The notes under the pieces are model-generated. The model made no database searches and was not told the DNA's origin. It saw nothing but the letters and a program-made list of their open reading frames with translations. The translations under genes and the position numbers were made by a program. From a bacterium (GTDB lineage Bacteria; Chloroflexota; Dehalococcoidia; Tepidiformales; Tepidiformaceae): a stretch of 64,000 nucleotides of DNA. Below, in pieces: positions 7,659-16,004 of the stretch. The DNA lies in NCBI GenBank assembly GCA_003577245.1, contig QEVS01000002.1:248001-312000 (forward strand), given 5' to 3'. Within the stretch, counting starts at the first letter, position 1. Each line of letters starts with the position of its first letter.

Positions 7659-9950
7659 TTAACTCTTCGGCGGCGGGGCCGTGCGGCCACGGCGCAGGAT
7701 ACGTTTCACCAGGGTGTTGCGCAGGCGGGTGTAGGACGCCCTGGCCTCCCCTCCGGGGGCCGATGCCGAGCTGCCGGGACGGGCGTAGCGGACGGACTCG
7801 AAAGCGCGGGCAAGCCCGGCGGCGCTTTCCTCTTCGCCGACGGCGTCACCCACGCGGCGAGACCATTCCCTCGGGGTCTCGGTGCGCGGGCCCGAAAGGG
7901 CGGCCCAGCCCGCGAGGCGCTGTGCCTTTGCCCAGAGGCGGACGGGGCCATCAAGCCCGCTAAGGCCCCAGTTCCAGGCCACGCGCAGCGAGAGCGCGGC
8001 CATGGCGGCCAGGGCGAGCGCCACGGCGAGCCCCCAGATGAGGAACCAGGGGGGTTCGCTGGCCTGCACGGGAGGCTCGTTGAGCGCTTCGGAGACATCG
8101 CCAGGGATTGGGTTTTCGAACTCATCCTCGAGCGGGAAGAGATCCTCCAGCGAGGGCATCTCGAAGGCCTCACCGCCCGTGGTCCCGGCGCCGATTCCAC
8201 CGGCGCCGCCGGCGGGGCGATCCTGCGTCGGGTTGAAGTTCACCCAGCCATAGCCGGGGAAGAAGACTTCGACCCAGGTGTAGGCATCGTTCTTGCGGAC
8301 CGTGTACCGGGTTTCGACAACCTCGCCCGGGTCGAGAGCGAAGCCAACGGCAATGCGCGCCGGAACGCCGAGCGTGCGGAGCATGACGGCCATAGCGGAC
8401 GCCTGGTAGTCGAAGTAGCCGGCCTTCAGGTCAAAGAGGAAGTAGTCGACGGCATCGCGCTTTGCGGGGGTGGCAGGAACGGCGGTGTTGAACGGGAAGG
8501 AGCGGATGTAGGCTTCGACGGCGGCCGCCGCGTCGTAGGGAGTCGCCGCATCGCCGGCAACGCGCTTCGCCTCGCCGGCAACGCGGCCCGGGAGGTCGTC
8601 CGGGAGTTGCAGGTAGCGGCCGGTCACCCAGTCCGGGTAGCCGGTACCGGCGGCGCGGAGTTCAGCGGCGGTGGCGGTGCTTTCGGAGCCGATGGCGTTG
8701 TAGGTATCGCCGTCACCGAGCCCGCCGCGGCTGCGCATACGCTCGATGTCGCCCTCGGTTGCCCGGGGGGTGTCGACGTAGGCATCGACATTGGTACCGA
8801 CGGGCGTGCCGGCCGTGAGGATAACGTCCGATTCGCTGCGGGAAGTGACGTTGAGGATGCTGACGGAGCGGAGCTTGTAAACGGCATCGGGGGGGATATC
8901 AGCGAGGTCGCTGCCATCGACGCGCCGGGAGAGGCGCGCGGTGGACTTCCAGCCGGCGCCGGTGTACTCGTCGTAGCTGGTGGCGCGGACAAGGCCGGCC
9001 CGGGGGCTGGTGACCTCATAGAGGACGGCCGAACCGAGCTTCACATCCCCCTTGATGGGCATTGTGGAGCCGAAGCCGTGGAGCGGCGCGCCGCGCCCGG
9101 AGTTCACGTTGTGGAAGAGGCGAACGAGGTCTTCGGTGCGGCTGTCGAGCGGGTCGGCAAAGGTGCTCAGGGCGCGGCCGGCGGTAGCGTGCCGGACCCC
9201 CAGGGGCGCTATCCACGCCGCCACGATAAGGGCGACAGCCGCCACCAGGGTCACCTGGAAGGCGTTGAGGCTTACGAAGTCGGGGTAGTCGACCCGTTCG
9301 CGCCGCCAGCGAGCCTGGCTCTTCTGCAGGTAGGTACGGGACACGAGCAGGATGGCGCCAAGGAAGAAAACGACCACCCCGGCGCCTGGTTCGCCCTCCT
9401 GGAGGCTTACGCTCGCGAAGAGAACCACTCCTGCGGGTATCACGGCCAGCCAGGCATTGCGCCAGCGGTAGACCGACCATGAGGCGAGGTAGGCGGTGAG
9501 GAAGGTGGCGGAATGCACAAGGGTGACGAAGGGCAGGTTGTCATTGCTGATGTCGCCCGAGCGGACGACGTGGAACCACTCGGCCATGCGGAAGCGGACG
9601 TCGGCAATGCGGTCCTGAACGGAGATGCCATCGGCATAGGACTGGACGACGAGCAGGACCAGCAGCGCTCCCAGGGCGATGGCTGCCGGGTGAATGATCG
9701 CCGCATGGAAACGGATGCGTGCGGCGAAGAGGCCGATGAGCAATCCGCCCAGGGTGGTGGGGATCACCGGCGGCATGCCGGGCACCCAGCGCGCCTGCTG
9801 GATGGACACGGCCACGCTGATGAACACGGCCAGGGTCGTAACGAAGGTGAGGAGGTCTTCCCAGTTCAGCGCCGGGCCGGAAGGGGAGCCGGCGCGCATC
9901 TCCGCGCCATGCCCTGCGGGGCGCCTCATGGGCAGGTTCAGCTCTGCCAT
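7659..9950 (-). CDS. TgpA-like membrane protein with a catalytically degenerate transglutaminase domain
   Basis: The 763-aa protein has the TgpA layout: an N-terminal block of about six membrane helices (residues 30-255), an extracytoplasmic transglutaminase-like domain (about 285-585), another helix (about 645-665) and a cytoplasmic tail resembling DUF4129. The transglutaminase fold is recognisable, but the Cys position reads GYFDYQASAMA (Phe513), the His position reads DAYTWVEV (Tyr557) and the Asp position reads WVNFNPT (Asn573). All three catalytic residues are therefore replaced while the family spacing is kept. The DUF58 gene overlaps its start by 13 nt. It probably acts as a structural or binding protein rather than a protease or transglutaminase. 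Confidence 0.85.
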   Translation of the reverse strand: MAELNLPMRRPAGHGAEMRAGSPSGPALNWEDLLTFVTTLAVFISVAVSIQQARWVPGMPPVIPTTLGGLLIGLFAARIRFHAAIIHPAAIALGALLVLLVVQSYADGISVQDRIADVRFRMAEWFHVVRSGDISNDNLPFVTLVHSATFLTAYLASWSVYRWRNAWLAVIPAGVVLFASVSLQEGEPGAGVVVFFLGAILLVSRTYLQKSQARWRRERVDYPDFVSLNAFQVTLVAAVALIVAAWIAPLGVRHATAGRALSTFADPLDSRTEDLVRLFHNVNSGRGAPLHGFGSTMPIKGDVKLGSAVLYEVTSPRAGLVRATSYDEYTGAGWKSTARLSRRVDGSDLADIPPDAVYKLRSVSILNVTSRSESDVILTAGTPVGTNVDAYVDTPRATEGDIERMRSRGGLGDGDTYNAIGSESTATAAELRAAGTGYPDWVTGRYLQLPDDLPGRVAGEAKRVAGDAATPYDAAAAVEAYIRSFPFNTAVPATPAKRDAVDYFLFDLKAGYFDYQASAMAVMLRTLGVPARIAVGFALDPGEVVETRYTVRKNDAYTWVEVFFPGYGWVNFNPTQDRPAGGAGGIGAGTTGGEAFEMPSLEDLFPLEDEFENPIPGDVSEALNEPPVQASEPPWFLIWGLAVALALAAMAALSLRVAWNWGLSGLDGPVRLWAKAQRLAGWAALSGPRTETPREWSRRVGDAVGEEESAAGLARAFESVRYARPGSSASAPGGEARASYTRLRNTLVKRILRRGRTAPPPKS

Positions 9951-11194
9951 CGCGAGGCTCCTTCCGGGGCCTGGGCGGGGCTCAGCGCGAGGCCGAGGTC
10001 ATCACCGTTCCGGACCACGTAGGTAAGGATATCCGCCGCGGTGAGCGCGCCATAGATCATGAGGGGCGCCTCGCGCCCGCCAAAGGAGCTGGCGTCGACA
10101 AGCACCACGGCGGCCTTCACGCCCCGCTGGGTTAGCGAAAGCAGGCCGCTGAGCCAGAGGTCATCGGTGGAGGAGGTGACGAGGACGACAGTGGTGTGGC
10201 GGCCAAAACGGCGCTGCTCTTCCATCAGGATGTTCCCAACGGGGGCATCACCTACGGCGCGGGCGGTGGCGAGCGTTTCGAGGACGCGGGTGAGCTGTTG
10301 CGTGCCCCGCTCGGCCTCGACCACCTGCAGGTCACGGCCGAAGGTGATCAGGCCGACGGAGCGGTTCTGGACGAGGAAATGGCGGGCCACGCTGGCGGCG
10401 ACCCTGACGCCGTATTCCTCGGTGGAGGCGTTGCCGCTGCCGAAGTTGACGCGCCGCTCCATATCGAGGATGACCCAGATGTCGCTGGCGGGATCGAGCT
10501 CGAAGGTCTTGACCATGAGGTGCCCGGTGCGAACCGTGCTGGGCCAGTGGATGCGGTTGAAGGCATCGCCCGGGGCGTATTCACGGATGCCGGAGGCGTT
10601 CGGGGTCACATAGTGCGTGCGGCGGCGGAAGCGGCCCTCGCCGGGAAGGTTCGCCGGGGGGGCATGGAAATGGGGAAGGTCGAAGACGGGAGGGTAGACG
10701 AGGATCTGCTCCTGGTGTCCGAAGAGCTTCTTCCGGCGAAAGAGCCCGAAGGGGTCGGTGCCCACCACCTGGACGGGACCCCAGTCGTAGAGTCCGCGCT
10801 GGACGAGGGGGGTATCAACCAACCAGCTGCGAGAACCGCGAGCGGGCACTATGACGACACGGCGAGAGTTGTGGCCCGGCATATCGCTTGGGTCATCAAC
10901 CTCGAGCCAGAGACGCGGGAGGAGGCTGCGGTTGAAGACCTCGATGACTTCCTGCGCCTCCTGCCCCACCTGCGCCCGGCCGGTGCGGCGCTGAACTTCG
11001 ACATTGATGCCGCGCGTGCTGGACCAGGCGATGAGCCACGAGGCGGGGATTATGAGCCCAACCACCCAGGCAAGGCGAAAGAGAAGCTCGAACCCCGTCC
11101 CGAAGGCGAGAAACAGTGCGCACAGGAGGATAACGACGACGAGGGTCAGGGTCCTGTGCTCGGGATCGAAGGCTGCCCGGGCGAGCCGTCGCAT
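9938..11194 (-). CDS. DUF58-domain protein
   Basis: The 418-aa protein has two membrane helices near the N-terminus (LTLVVVILLCALFLAFG and LLFRLAWVVGLIIPASWLI). It then has the DUF58 signature ASGIREYAPGDAFNRIHWPS, followed by a vWA-like region (IWVILDMERR, TVVLVTSSTDD). DUF58 proteins are regularly encoded between a MoxR ATPase and a TgpA-type transglutaminase protein, as here, and are thought to work with them at the membrane. It overlaps the TgpA-like gene by 13 nt and starts 10 nt after the moxR stop. Confidence 0.88.
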   Translation of the reverse strand: MRRLARAAFDPEHRTLTLVVVILLCALFLAFGTGFELLFRLAWVVGLIIPASWLIAWSSTRGINVEVQRRTGRAQVGQEAQEVIEVFNRSLLPRLWLEVDDPSDMPGHNSRRVVIVPARGSRSWLVDTPLVQRGLYDWGPVQVVGTDPFGLFRRKKLFGHQEQILVYPPVFDLPHFHAPPANLPGEGRFRRRTHYVTPNASGIREYAPGDAFNRIHWPSTVRTGHLMVKTFELDPASDIWVILDMERRVNFGSGNASTEEYGVRVAASVARHFLVQNRSVGLITFGRDLQVVEAERGTQQLTRVLETLATARAVGDAPVGNILMEEQRRFGRHTTVVLVTSSTDDLWLSGLLSLTQRGVKAAVVLVDASSFGGREAPLMIYGALTAADILTYVVRNGDDLGLALSPAQAPEGASRWQS

Positions 11195-11203
11195 GATTCA
11201 GGT

Positions 11204-12154
11204 TCAGGAGCGGGCGCGAGCGCCGGGGACAGGCACGCGGTTGAGGCAGGCCTGTACGACGTCGGCAACTGTAGTGCCCTTCACCTTGGCGCCCGGGGTG
11301 AGGATGATGCGATGCCCGAGGGTGACGAGGGCGAGGTCCTTCACATCGTCGGGCGTCACGTAGTCGTGACCATCGAGCAGGGCGCGCGCCTGGCTGGTGC
11401 GGAACAGGGCGAGCGAGCCGCGAGGGCTGGCGCCGAGGTAGGCGGCTTCGTGTTCACGCGTGGCGTTGGCAAGGGCGACGATGTACTGCTTGACGAGCGG
11501 GTCGACGTAGATCTCCTTTACGGCGTTCTGGAGCTGGAGGATCTCGGTTGCGTCGGTCACCTGGCTGATTGAATCCACCGGGTGGCGGTGTTGCTGCTGG
11601 TCGAGCACCAGCACCTCATCGGTGGGGTGGGGATAGCCCAGGTGCACCCGGATGAGGAAGCGGTCGAGCTGTGCTTCGGGCAGGGGGAAGGTGCCTTCGT
11701 ACTCGATCGGGTTCTGCGTGGCCATGACCATGAAAGGCTGGGGAAGCTTGTGCGTGACCCCGTCGACGGTGACCTGGCGCTCTTCCATGGCTTCGAGGAG
11801 GGCCGACTGGGTCTTCGGGGTGGCGCGGTTCACCTCATCGGCGAGCACGACCTGGGCGATGATGGGGCCGGGGCGGAACTCGAAGTCGCCGCTCTTCTGG
11901 TTGTAGATGGAGACGCCCGAAACGTCGCTTGGCAGGAGATCGGGCGTGAACTGGATACGGCGGAACGAGCAGCCGGTCGAGGCGGCGAGGGCGCGGGCGA
12001 GCATGGTCTTGCCCACACCGGGGACATCTTCGATGAGCATGTGGCCGCCGCAGATGAGAGCGGTGACGGCGAGGCGAAGCTCGCGGCGCTTGCCCACGAT
12101 GACCTTTTCGACGTTTTCGATGATCCGCTCGGCTACAAGTCTGGGATCTTCCAC
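11204..12154 (-). CDS. MoxR family AAA+ ATPase
   Basis: This 316-aa ATPase has Walker A as [15 protein letters not shown], Walker B within [22 protein letters not shown], and the sensor region [26 protein letters not shown], all characteristic of MoxR proteins. MoxR proteins act as chaperone-like ATPases for vWA/DUF58 partners, and the next gene encodes a DUF58 protein. Translation starts at GTG 12154, preceded by GAGG and GGGGAG. A perfect extended -10 element sits about 100 nt upstream, so this gene probably opens the moxR-DUF58-TgpA-MGMT operon. Confidence 0.92.
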   Translation of the reverse strand: MEDPRLVAERIIENVEKVIVGKRRELRLAVTALICGGHMLIEDVPGVGKTMLARALAASTGCSFRRIQFTPDLLPSDVSGVSIYNQKSGDFEFRPGPIIAQVVLADEVNRATPKTQSALLEAMEERQVTVDGVTHKLPQPFMVMATQNPIEYEGTFPLPEAQLDRFLIRVHLGYPHPTDEVLVLDQQQHRHPVDSISQVTDATEILQLQNAVKEIYVDPLVKQYIVALANATREHEAAYLGASPRGSLALFRTSQARALLDGHDYVTPDDVKDLALVTLGHRIILTPGAKVKGTTVADVVQACLNRVPVPGARARS

Positions 12155-12218
12155 GAAGCCTCAACTCCCCGCGTGATGGCATGGGGGCCAGGGCAGGCCG
12201 GGCCCCGCGGTGGCAAAG

Positions 12219-12239
12219 GGCGGGCCGGGATGGCCCGCC
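12219..12239 (-). promoter_or_regulatory. hairpin in moxR leader
   Basis: GGCGGGCC (12219-12226) pairs perfectly with GGCCCGCC (12232-12239) across a 5-nt loop. It lies between the predicted moxR promoter and the GTG start, so it would be in the 5' untranslated region. Its function is unknown. Confidence 0.4.
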
Positions 12240-12251
12240 GTGGCTGCATGG

Positions 12252-12260
12252 ATTATATCA
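12252..12260 (-). promoter_or_regulatory. extended -10 promoter of the moxR operon
   Basis: The minus strand reads TGATATAAT, a consensus TATAAT (12252-12257) with the TGn extension. It lies about 100 nt upstream of moxR and no good -35 box is visible. It is the best sigma-70-like -10 element I noticed in the window. Confidence 0.6.
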
Positions 12261-12338
12261 ACCGATGAGATGGCTCCGGTTAAGAGCCGGTGCGGGAATC
12301 GCCGGTTTGCTCAGGCCGGCTGATAGGCGGCACTTGCC

Positions 12339-13748
12339 CTAGCCGCCGGGCATCTTGAAGTCGCGCCCAATCACGATCACCACATCGGGGAGAGCTTCGC
12401 TGACACGGGGCTCGACCCGGATTGCCGAAACGGGAACACCGATCCACTTCGCGATGTCCTCGGCCATGGAGCGCCGCTCCTCGCCGTATAGGGTGACGGT
12501 GGTCACCGGTTCCAGCCGGGGCGAATCGGGACCTATGGCGACGGTGGGGAGGCCCCGGGAGTAGGCCAGGTATCGGCCCAGGGCGGCCGCACGGGCATCG
12601 CCCCCATCGCCATAGGCGTTCTGGATCTCCACGTGGGAGTCGGCGTAGGCCGCCTTGCTGAAGACCTGGCCGAGGATGTACTGGACGTTCTCCGGGTCAT
12701 AGAGCTGGACGGCGGCGCCGGCAGCATCGGTGTAGGGGGTAAGCGTGGGCACGCCATCAACAGGGTCGGCAAGGGAGAAGGTCTTCATTCGCCCCTGGGT
12801 CTGCACCACAAGCGGGGCAAGCCCGGCCATCTTCGCCTTCGACATGTCGGTCTTGACGGTGCTGCTGTAGGCATCCCAGAGATCGAGAGGGTTGTTGAGC
12901 AGGCCGCGGGCAAAGAGCTTTTGCACGGCTGCCTGGACAACGAGTTGCTGGCGCTTCACACGCTGGAAGTCGTTGTCATACTCGCGGTGGCGGCCGAAGG
13001 CCACGGCATGGTAGCCGTCGAGGTGCTGCATCCCGGAGGGGAAGGTCAGCCAGACACCGTTGATGTCGTCATCGCTGTAGAACCAGTTGCCTACCGAAAG
13101 CTCATAGGGGATATCAACATCGACGCCGCCCACGGCGTTGATGAGCTTTTCCACGCCCTTGAAGTCGAGCAAGACCCAGCTATCGATTTCGATGCCGAAG
13201 TTCTGCTTGAGGTCGTATTCGAGCTGGCCAGCGCCGGCCTCGAAGCTGCCGCCCGTAGTGACCCCAACGCCGTAAGACTCATTGATACGCCGGCTGTACT
13301 TGCTGCCGTCGGGGTGGTGGATGGTGATGTAGGTATCGCGTGGGATGCTGAGGATGTTGACGGACTTACCCACCGGGTCGATGGTGGCGACCATGATGGT
13401 GTCGGTCAGGTAGGCGTCAAGGTCACGGTAGTGGGGGCGCTTGTCGACTCCAATGACGAGGAGATTGATGCGCTGATTGACCTGGCTGTTCACGCCGGGC
13501 GCGGTGATACCGATGCGGCTCAGATTGGGAAGCGCACCGCCGAGGGTGAAGTTCTGCCCGGGAAAGAGCTGCGGCGTTACGCGGGTGAGCATGGCCAGGC
13601 CGGTGTAGATGGAGGCGAGGCCAAAGGTGAGGAGAGCGAGGACGAAGAGAAGGCGCTGGCCCAGGCTGAGGGAGTGAGCGCTGGCAGCGCCCCGCCGGGA
13701 GCGCGCGGGGCGAAGAAGTAAGGAAGCCTCTTCTGCACGGCCGGCCAT
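12339..13748 (-). CDS. LytR-CpsA-Psr (LCP) family protein
   Basis: The 469-aa protein has a cytoplasmic Arg-rich tail, one membrane helix (LLFVLALLTFGLASIYTGLAML), the LCP catalytic domain (INLLVIGVDKR, SIPRDTYI, RINESYGVG, GGVDVDIPYE, AFGRHREYDNDFQRVKRQ) and a C-terminal LytR_C domain (VEIQNAYGDGGDARAAAL). LCP proteins attach glycopolymers to the cell wall or surface. The start at 13748 was chosen over the ATG at 13766 because a well-spaced promoter ends 7 nt before it, and 13766 would lie in the promoter spacer. It is transcribed ahead of the moxR operon but has its own promoter. Confidence 0.9.
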   Translation of the reverse strand: MAGRAEEASLLLRPARSRRGAASAHSLSLGQRLLFVLALLTFGLASIYTGLAMLTRVTPQLFPGQNFTLGGALPNLSRIGITAPGVNSQVNQRINLLVIGVDKRPHYRDLDAYLTDTIMVATIDPVGKSVNILSIPRDTYITIHHPDGSKYSRRINESYGVGVTTGGSFEAGAGQLEYDLKQNFGIEIDSWVLLDFKGVEKLINAVGGVDVDIPYELSVGNWFYSDDDINGVWLTFPSGMQHLDGYHAVAFGRHREYDNDFQRVKRQQLVVQAAVQKLFARGLLNNPLDLWDAYSSTVKTDMSKAKMAGLAPLVVQTQGRMKTFSLADPVDGVPTLTPYTDAAGAAVQLYDPENVQYILGQVFSKAAYADSHVEIQNAYGDGGDARAAALGRYLAYSRGLPTVAIGPDSPRLEPVTTVTLYGEERRSMAEDIAKWIGVPVSAIRVEPRVSEALPDVVIVIGRDFKMPGG

Positions 13749-13755
13749 GTTCTTC

Positions 13756-13784
13756 AACCTAGCCATGGGTTGGGGTTAGGTCAA
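13756..13784 (-). promoter_or_regulatory. promoter of the LCP gene, leaderless start
   Basis: On the minus strand TTGACC (13779-13784) is followed by a 17-nt spacer and TAGGTT (13756-13761), then 7 nt, then ATG at 13748. This is a near-consensus sigma-70 promoter whose transcript would begin at the start codon. Confidence 0.65.
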
Positions 13785-13821
13785 CGTGGCCTGTACGGTT
13801 TCTTATCCTCGGCCTTGCCGT

Positions 13822-14151
13822 TCAGCCGAGCCCGAGCTCTTCGAGGCGATCGTCGTCAATGCCGAAGTAGTGCGCGAGCTCGTGAAGCACGGTCTTGCGG
13901 ACCTGGTCCCGCACCTCTTCATCGGTGGCGCAGATGGCTTCGATGGGCTCCTGGTAGATGGAGATCTTGTCGGGAGGGACGAGGTTGTAGTTCTCGCCGC
14001 GGTGGGTGAGGGGCACTCCGTGGTAGAGCCCGAGAAGCAGGCGGCCGGGGCCGATGCCAGCCATCTTCCGGTCCATGGCCGAAGGCCGGCGTTCGATGAC
14101 TATATCCACGTTATGGACGCGGCCCAGCAGCTCATGGGGCAGGGAGGCCAC
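13822..14151 (-). CDS. zincin-like metallopeptidase family protein (DUF1025 type)
   Basis: The 109-aa protein carries the zinc motif HELAHYFGIDDDRLEELG at its C-terminus, which is the hallmark of the small zincin_1 (PF06262) family. Its N-terminal half has the family pattern VDIVIERRP...LLLGLYHGVPL. It is likely a small cytoplasmic metallopeptidase or zinc protein of unknown substrate. The first standard start is GTG 14151. However, the same frame is open further upstream (HFRRLVRDAVASLP) up to the stop of the preceding gene at 14200, and that extension resembles the family N-terminus. The true start may be a non-standard codon such as CTG at 14190. Confidence 0.8.
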   Translation of the reverse strand: MASLPHELLGRVHNVDIVIERRPSAMDRKMAGIGPGRLLLGLYHGVPLTHRGENYNLVPPDKISIYQEPIEAICATDEEVRDQVRKTVLHELAHYFGIDDDRLEELGLG

Positions 14152-14199
14152 CGCATCGCGAACAAGCCTGCGAAAGTGAGAGCGTTCCAGGATTCCAGC

Positions 14200-14646
14200 C
14201 TAGCGTGGGGTAGTGGAGGCGCTCCAGAGGGTGCGGAAGCCCGTTCCCTGCACGGCAGCACGTTGCTGAGCGCTTTCGAGGGCAACCAGCTCGCGGAGGG
14301 CCTCCTCAGCCTCGCGTATCGCTGCCGGGTGGCCTGTTTCGCTCACACGCTCAAGTACCCGGTTCCACATCCCGGTGGTGGTAAGCGAGCGCGCGAACCG
14401 GGGCCACCAGAGGGCAACGATGTTCTCGGGGGCGGGAAGTCGCGGGCGAAGGAGCTTCAGGCTGGCATACCGCTCTTCGACCGATTTCACCGGCTCGACC
14501 ACCTTGACGAGGGGAGGATCGATCTCGGTTGAGCGGAAATCGAGCAGGAGCCGCTGTCCAACCACCACGAAGCGGATGGCGATCACATCGTTCGTGCGGA
14601 TGGCCGAGGCGACGTCATCGAGGTCAACGCTGAAGTCGTTGTCCAT
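14200..14646 (-). CDS. hypothetical protein, 148 aa
   Basis: The start was placed at ATG 14646 (MDNDFSVDLDDVASAI) because TACACT lies 7 nt upstream, matching the leaderless pattern seen at other genes; the longer open frame begins with low-quality sequence. The N-terminal half is a short beta-rich segment (AIRFVVVGQRLLLDFR), followed by a charged helical region with VEERYASLKLLRPRLP and a C-terminal helix rich in Glu/Ala. I recognise no family. Its TAG stop is directly in frame with the following zincin gene, so the two could be co-translated in some way. Confidence 0.6.
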   Translation of the reverse strand: MDNDFSVDLDDVASAIRTNDVIAIRFVVVGQRLLLDFRSTEIDPPLVKVVEPVKSVEERYASLKLLRPRLPAPENIVALWWPRFARSLTTTGMWNRVLERVSETGHPAAIREAEEALRELVALESAQQRAAVQGTGFRTLWSASTTPR

Positions 14647-14758
14647 CGAGGCGAGTGTACGCTTCGGCCTGTGATGGGGCGAATCGTGCGGCCTTTCACC
14701 CGGGCGGGCACCGAACTGCAACCAAGTTCGCGCGTTAGCAGCCGACAACTAACACGAC

Positions 14759-15187
14759 ATGGGATTGCCGTTCTTTCGCAGGGGCGCTGCCGAGCGCCGG
14801 GTAGCCGAGGCGATCAGGCAGGGCATTGGCGTGCGGGAGTTCACGTGGGAGGCCCCGGCCGCCGGTGACACCCACGCGCGCCGCCGGGCGATCGAGGCGA
14901 TTCTTGCCTCGATTCGCGAAGCCATGGGCTCCATGCGCCGCCCGTACGGGATCAACCACGTGGCCGTGGCGCTCGCCTGCCGCGACCACCAGGGCCGCGT
15001 GGTCTGCTCAAACACCCTGGGAGTGCTGAGGCCCGAGTCGTTCTACGGCGATGGCAGCGAGGCGCGCATCGCGGCCTTTCTTGACGACGTGGAGAGCGTG
15101 CCGGGCGAGCGCAGGGCCCGGATCGATGGGGCGCTGCTAAGCCTCGGCGACCTGGCCTTCGAGCTTTCGCTGCGGACAGCGGCCTGA
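14759..15187 (+). CDS. hypothetical protein, 142 aa
   Basis: The protein begins MGLPFFRRGAAERRVAEAI and has a mixed alpha/beta pattern with INHVAVALACRDHQGRVV in the middle and a C-terminal helix (GALLSLGDLAFELSL). Codon use is strongly GC at third positions, so it is a real gene. No Shine-Dalgarno site is visible before the ATG. I recognise no family and no catalytic motif. It runs divergently from the hypothetical protein at 14646 and is followed 46 nt later by another small unknown gene. Confidence 0.55.
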   Translation: MGLPFFRRGAAERRVAEAIRQGIGVREFTWEAPAAGDTHARRRAIEAILASIREAMGSMRRPYGINHVAVALACRDHQGRVVCSNTLGVLRPESFYGDGSEARIAAFLDDVESVPGERRARIDGALLSLGDLAFELSLRTAA

Positions 15188-15233
15188 GGTGTGGTGATTT
15201 CCCCCAGTGGCGGGGGCAGCTTATGATCGGCCC

Positions 15234-15557
15234 GTGACGATGGCCGCGAACCCATCACCGGCACGCGAACGAATCGAAGAGAGGCTGAACGCCATCGGCC
15301 GGCTGCGGGGCAGCGGGCCCAACCCCTTCGACTACAACCAGTGGTACGACCGCACGGTCGAGGTCCTGGGCGCGCTTTTTGGGCCCGGTTCGGCCGAGGT
15401 GGAGCGGCTGCACGAAGCGGCCGGCGTCCGCGGGCGGCTGCCGGGTGTGCGGGGGCAGGCAGAGGACATGACGCTGAACATTCACGGCCCGTGGGGGATC
15501 CGCGCACGACTCGACCGGGCCGAGCAGGCACTGCGAGACACCCTGGCCGGGCTGTAG
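15234..15557 (+). CDS. hypothetical protein, 107 aa
   Basis: The small, mostly helical protein has ARERIEERLNAIGRL near the start, a conserved-looking NPFDYNQWYDRTVEVLGALFG in the middle and a charged helix at the end. GTG 15234 was chosen because TATGAT (15222-15227) lies 6 nt upstream with no ribosome site; ATG 15240 is two codons further. The family is not recognised. It is convergent with the thioesterase gene, with an 18-nt gap. Confidence 0.55.
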   Translation: MTMAANPSPARERIEERLNAIGRLRGSGPNPFDYNQWYDRTVEVLGALFGPGSAEVERLHEAAGVRGRLPGVRGQAEDMTLNIHGPWGIRARLDRAEQALRDTLAGL

Positions 15558-15575
15558 CCCCAACCCGGCGCCTGC

Positions 15576-16004
15576 TCAGCTCCGCTGCCGGATTGCGTAG
15601 ATCGTCCGGCCTTTGGCGCAGAGCTTCCCCTGCTCGTTAATGATGCTTACCTCGGTGACGGCCTGCTGGCGGCCCTTCTTGAGGACGGTGGCCTCGGCGT
15701 AGATGCGTTCCCCCAGGGCCGGCCGCAGGTAGGTGATGTTCAGGTCGGCGGTGCCAGAAGGCTCCTCGTTTGGGCCGAAGAGCGGGAAGAGCGCCTGGAG
15801 CATGGCAATGTCGACGATGGAGGCGAGGATGCCGCCGTGGACGCTATTTCCAATCCCGCCGAGGGTGCGTTCGCTGGTATGGAGGCAGAGGCGGGCGAAG
15901 CCGGGGCGGGCTTCTTCGATGGTCAGGCCCAGGTACTTGTGGAACGGGAACTCGGCGAAGTGCCCTCGCATGCCGGGTGCGGGCGCCGGCTGCTCTTCTA
16001 CCAT
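15576..16004 (-). CDS. PaaI-type hotdog thioesterase
   Basis: The 142-aa protein starts at ATG 16004, overlapping the end of the enoyl-CoA hydratase frame by 7 nt. It has the hotdog pattern GGIGNSVHGGILASIVDIAMLQAL, where HGG...D is the usual active-site stretch of PaaI/YbgC-like acyl-CoA thioesterases, followed by the beta strands DLNITYLRPA, GERIYAEATVLKKGRQ and VTEVSIINEQGKLCAKG. It probably hydrolyses a short or aromatic acyl-CoA. Its overlap with the hydratase suggests one pathway. It remains intact although the hydratase is interrupted. Confidence 0.85.
   Translation of the reverse strand: MVEEQPAPAPGMRGHFAEFPFHKYLGLTIEEARPGFARLCLHTSERTLGGIGNSVHGGILASIVDIAMLQALFPLFGPNEEPSGTADLNITYLRPALGERIYAEATVLKKGRQQAVTEVSIINEQGKLCAKGRTIYAIRQRS

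Noticed and set aside
8607..9482. Long plus-strand ORF (291 aa) opposite the TgpA-like gene
   Set aside because: It is antisense to a clear membrane-protein gene, has Gly/Val/Ala-rich composition with no motif, and is explained by the GC-rich codon pattern of the true gene. Similar shadows occur opposite moxR, DUF58 and the histidine kinase.
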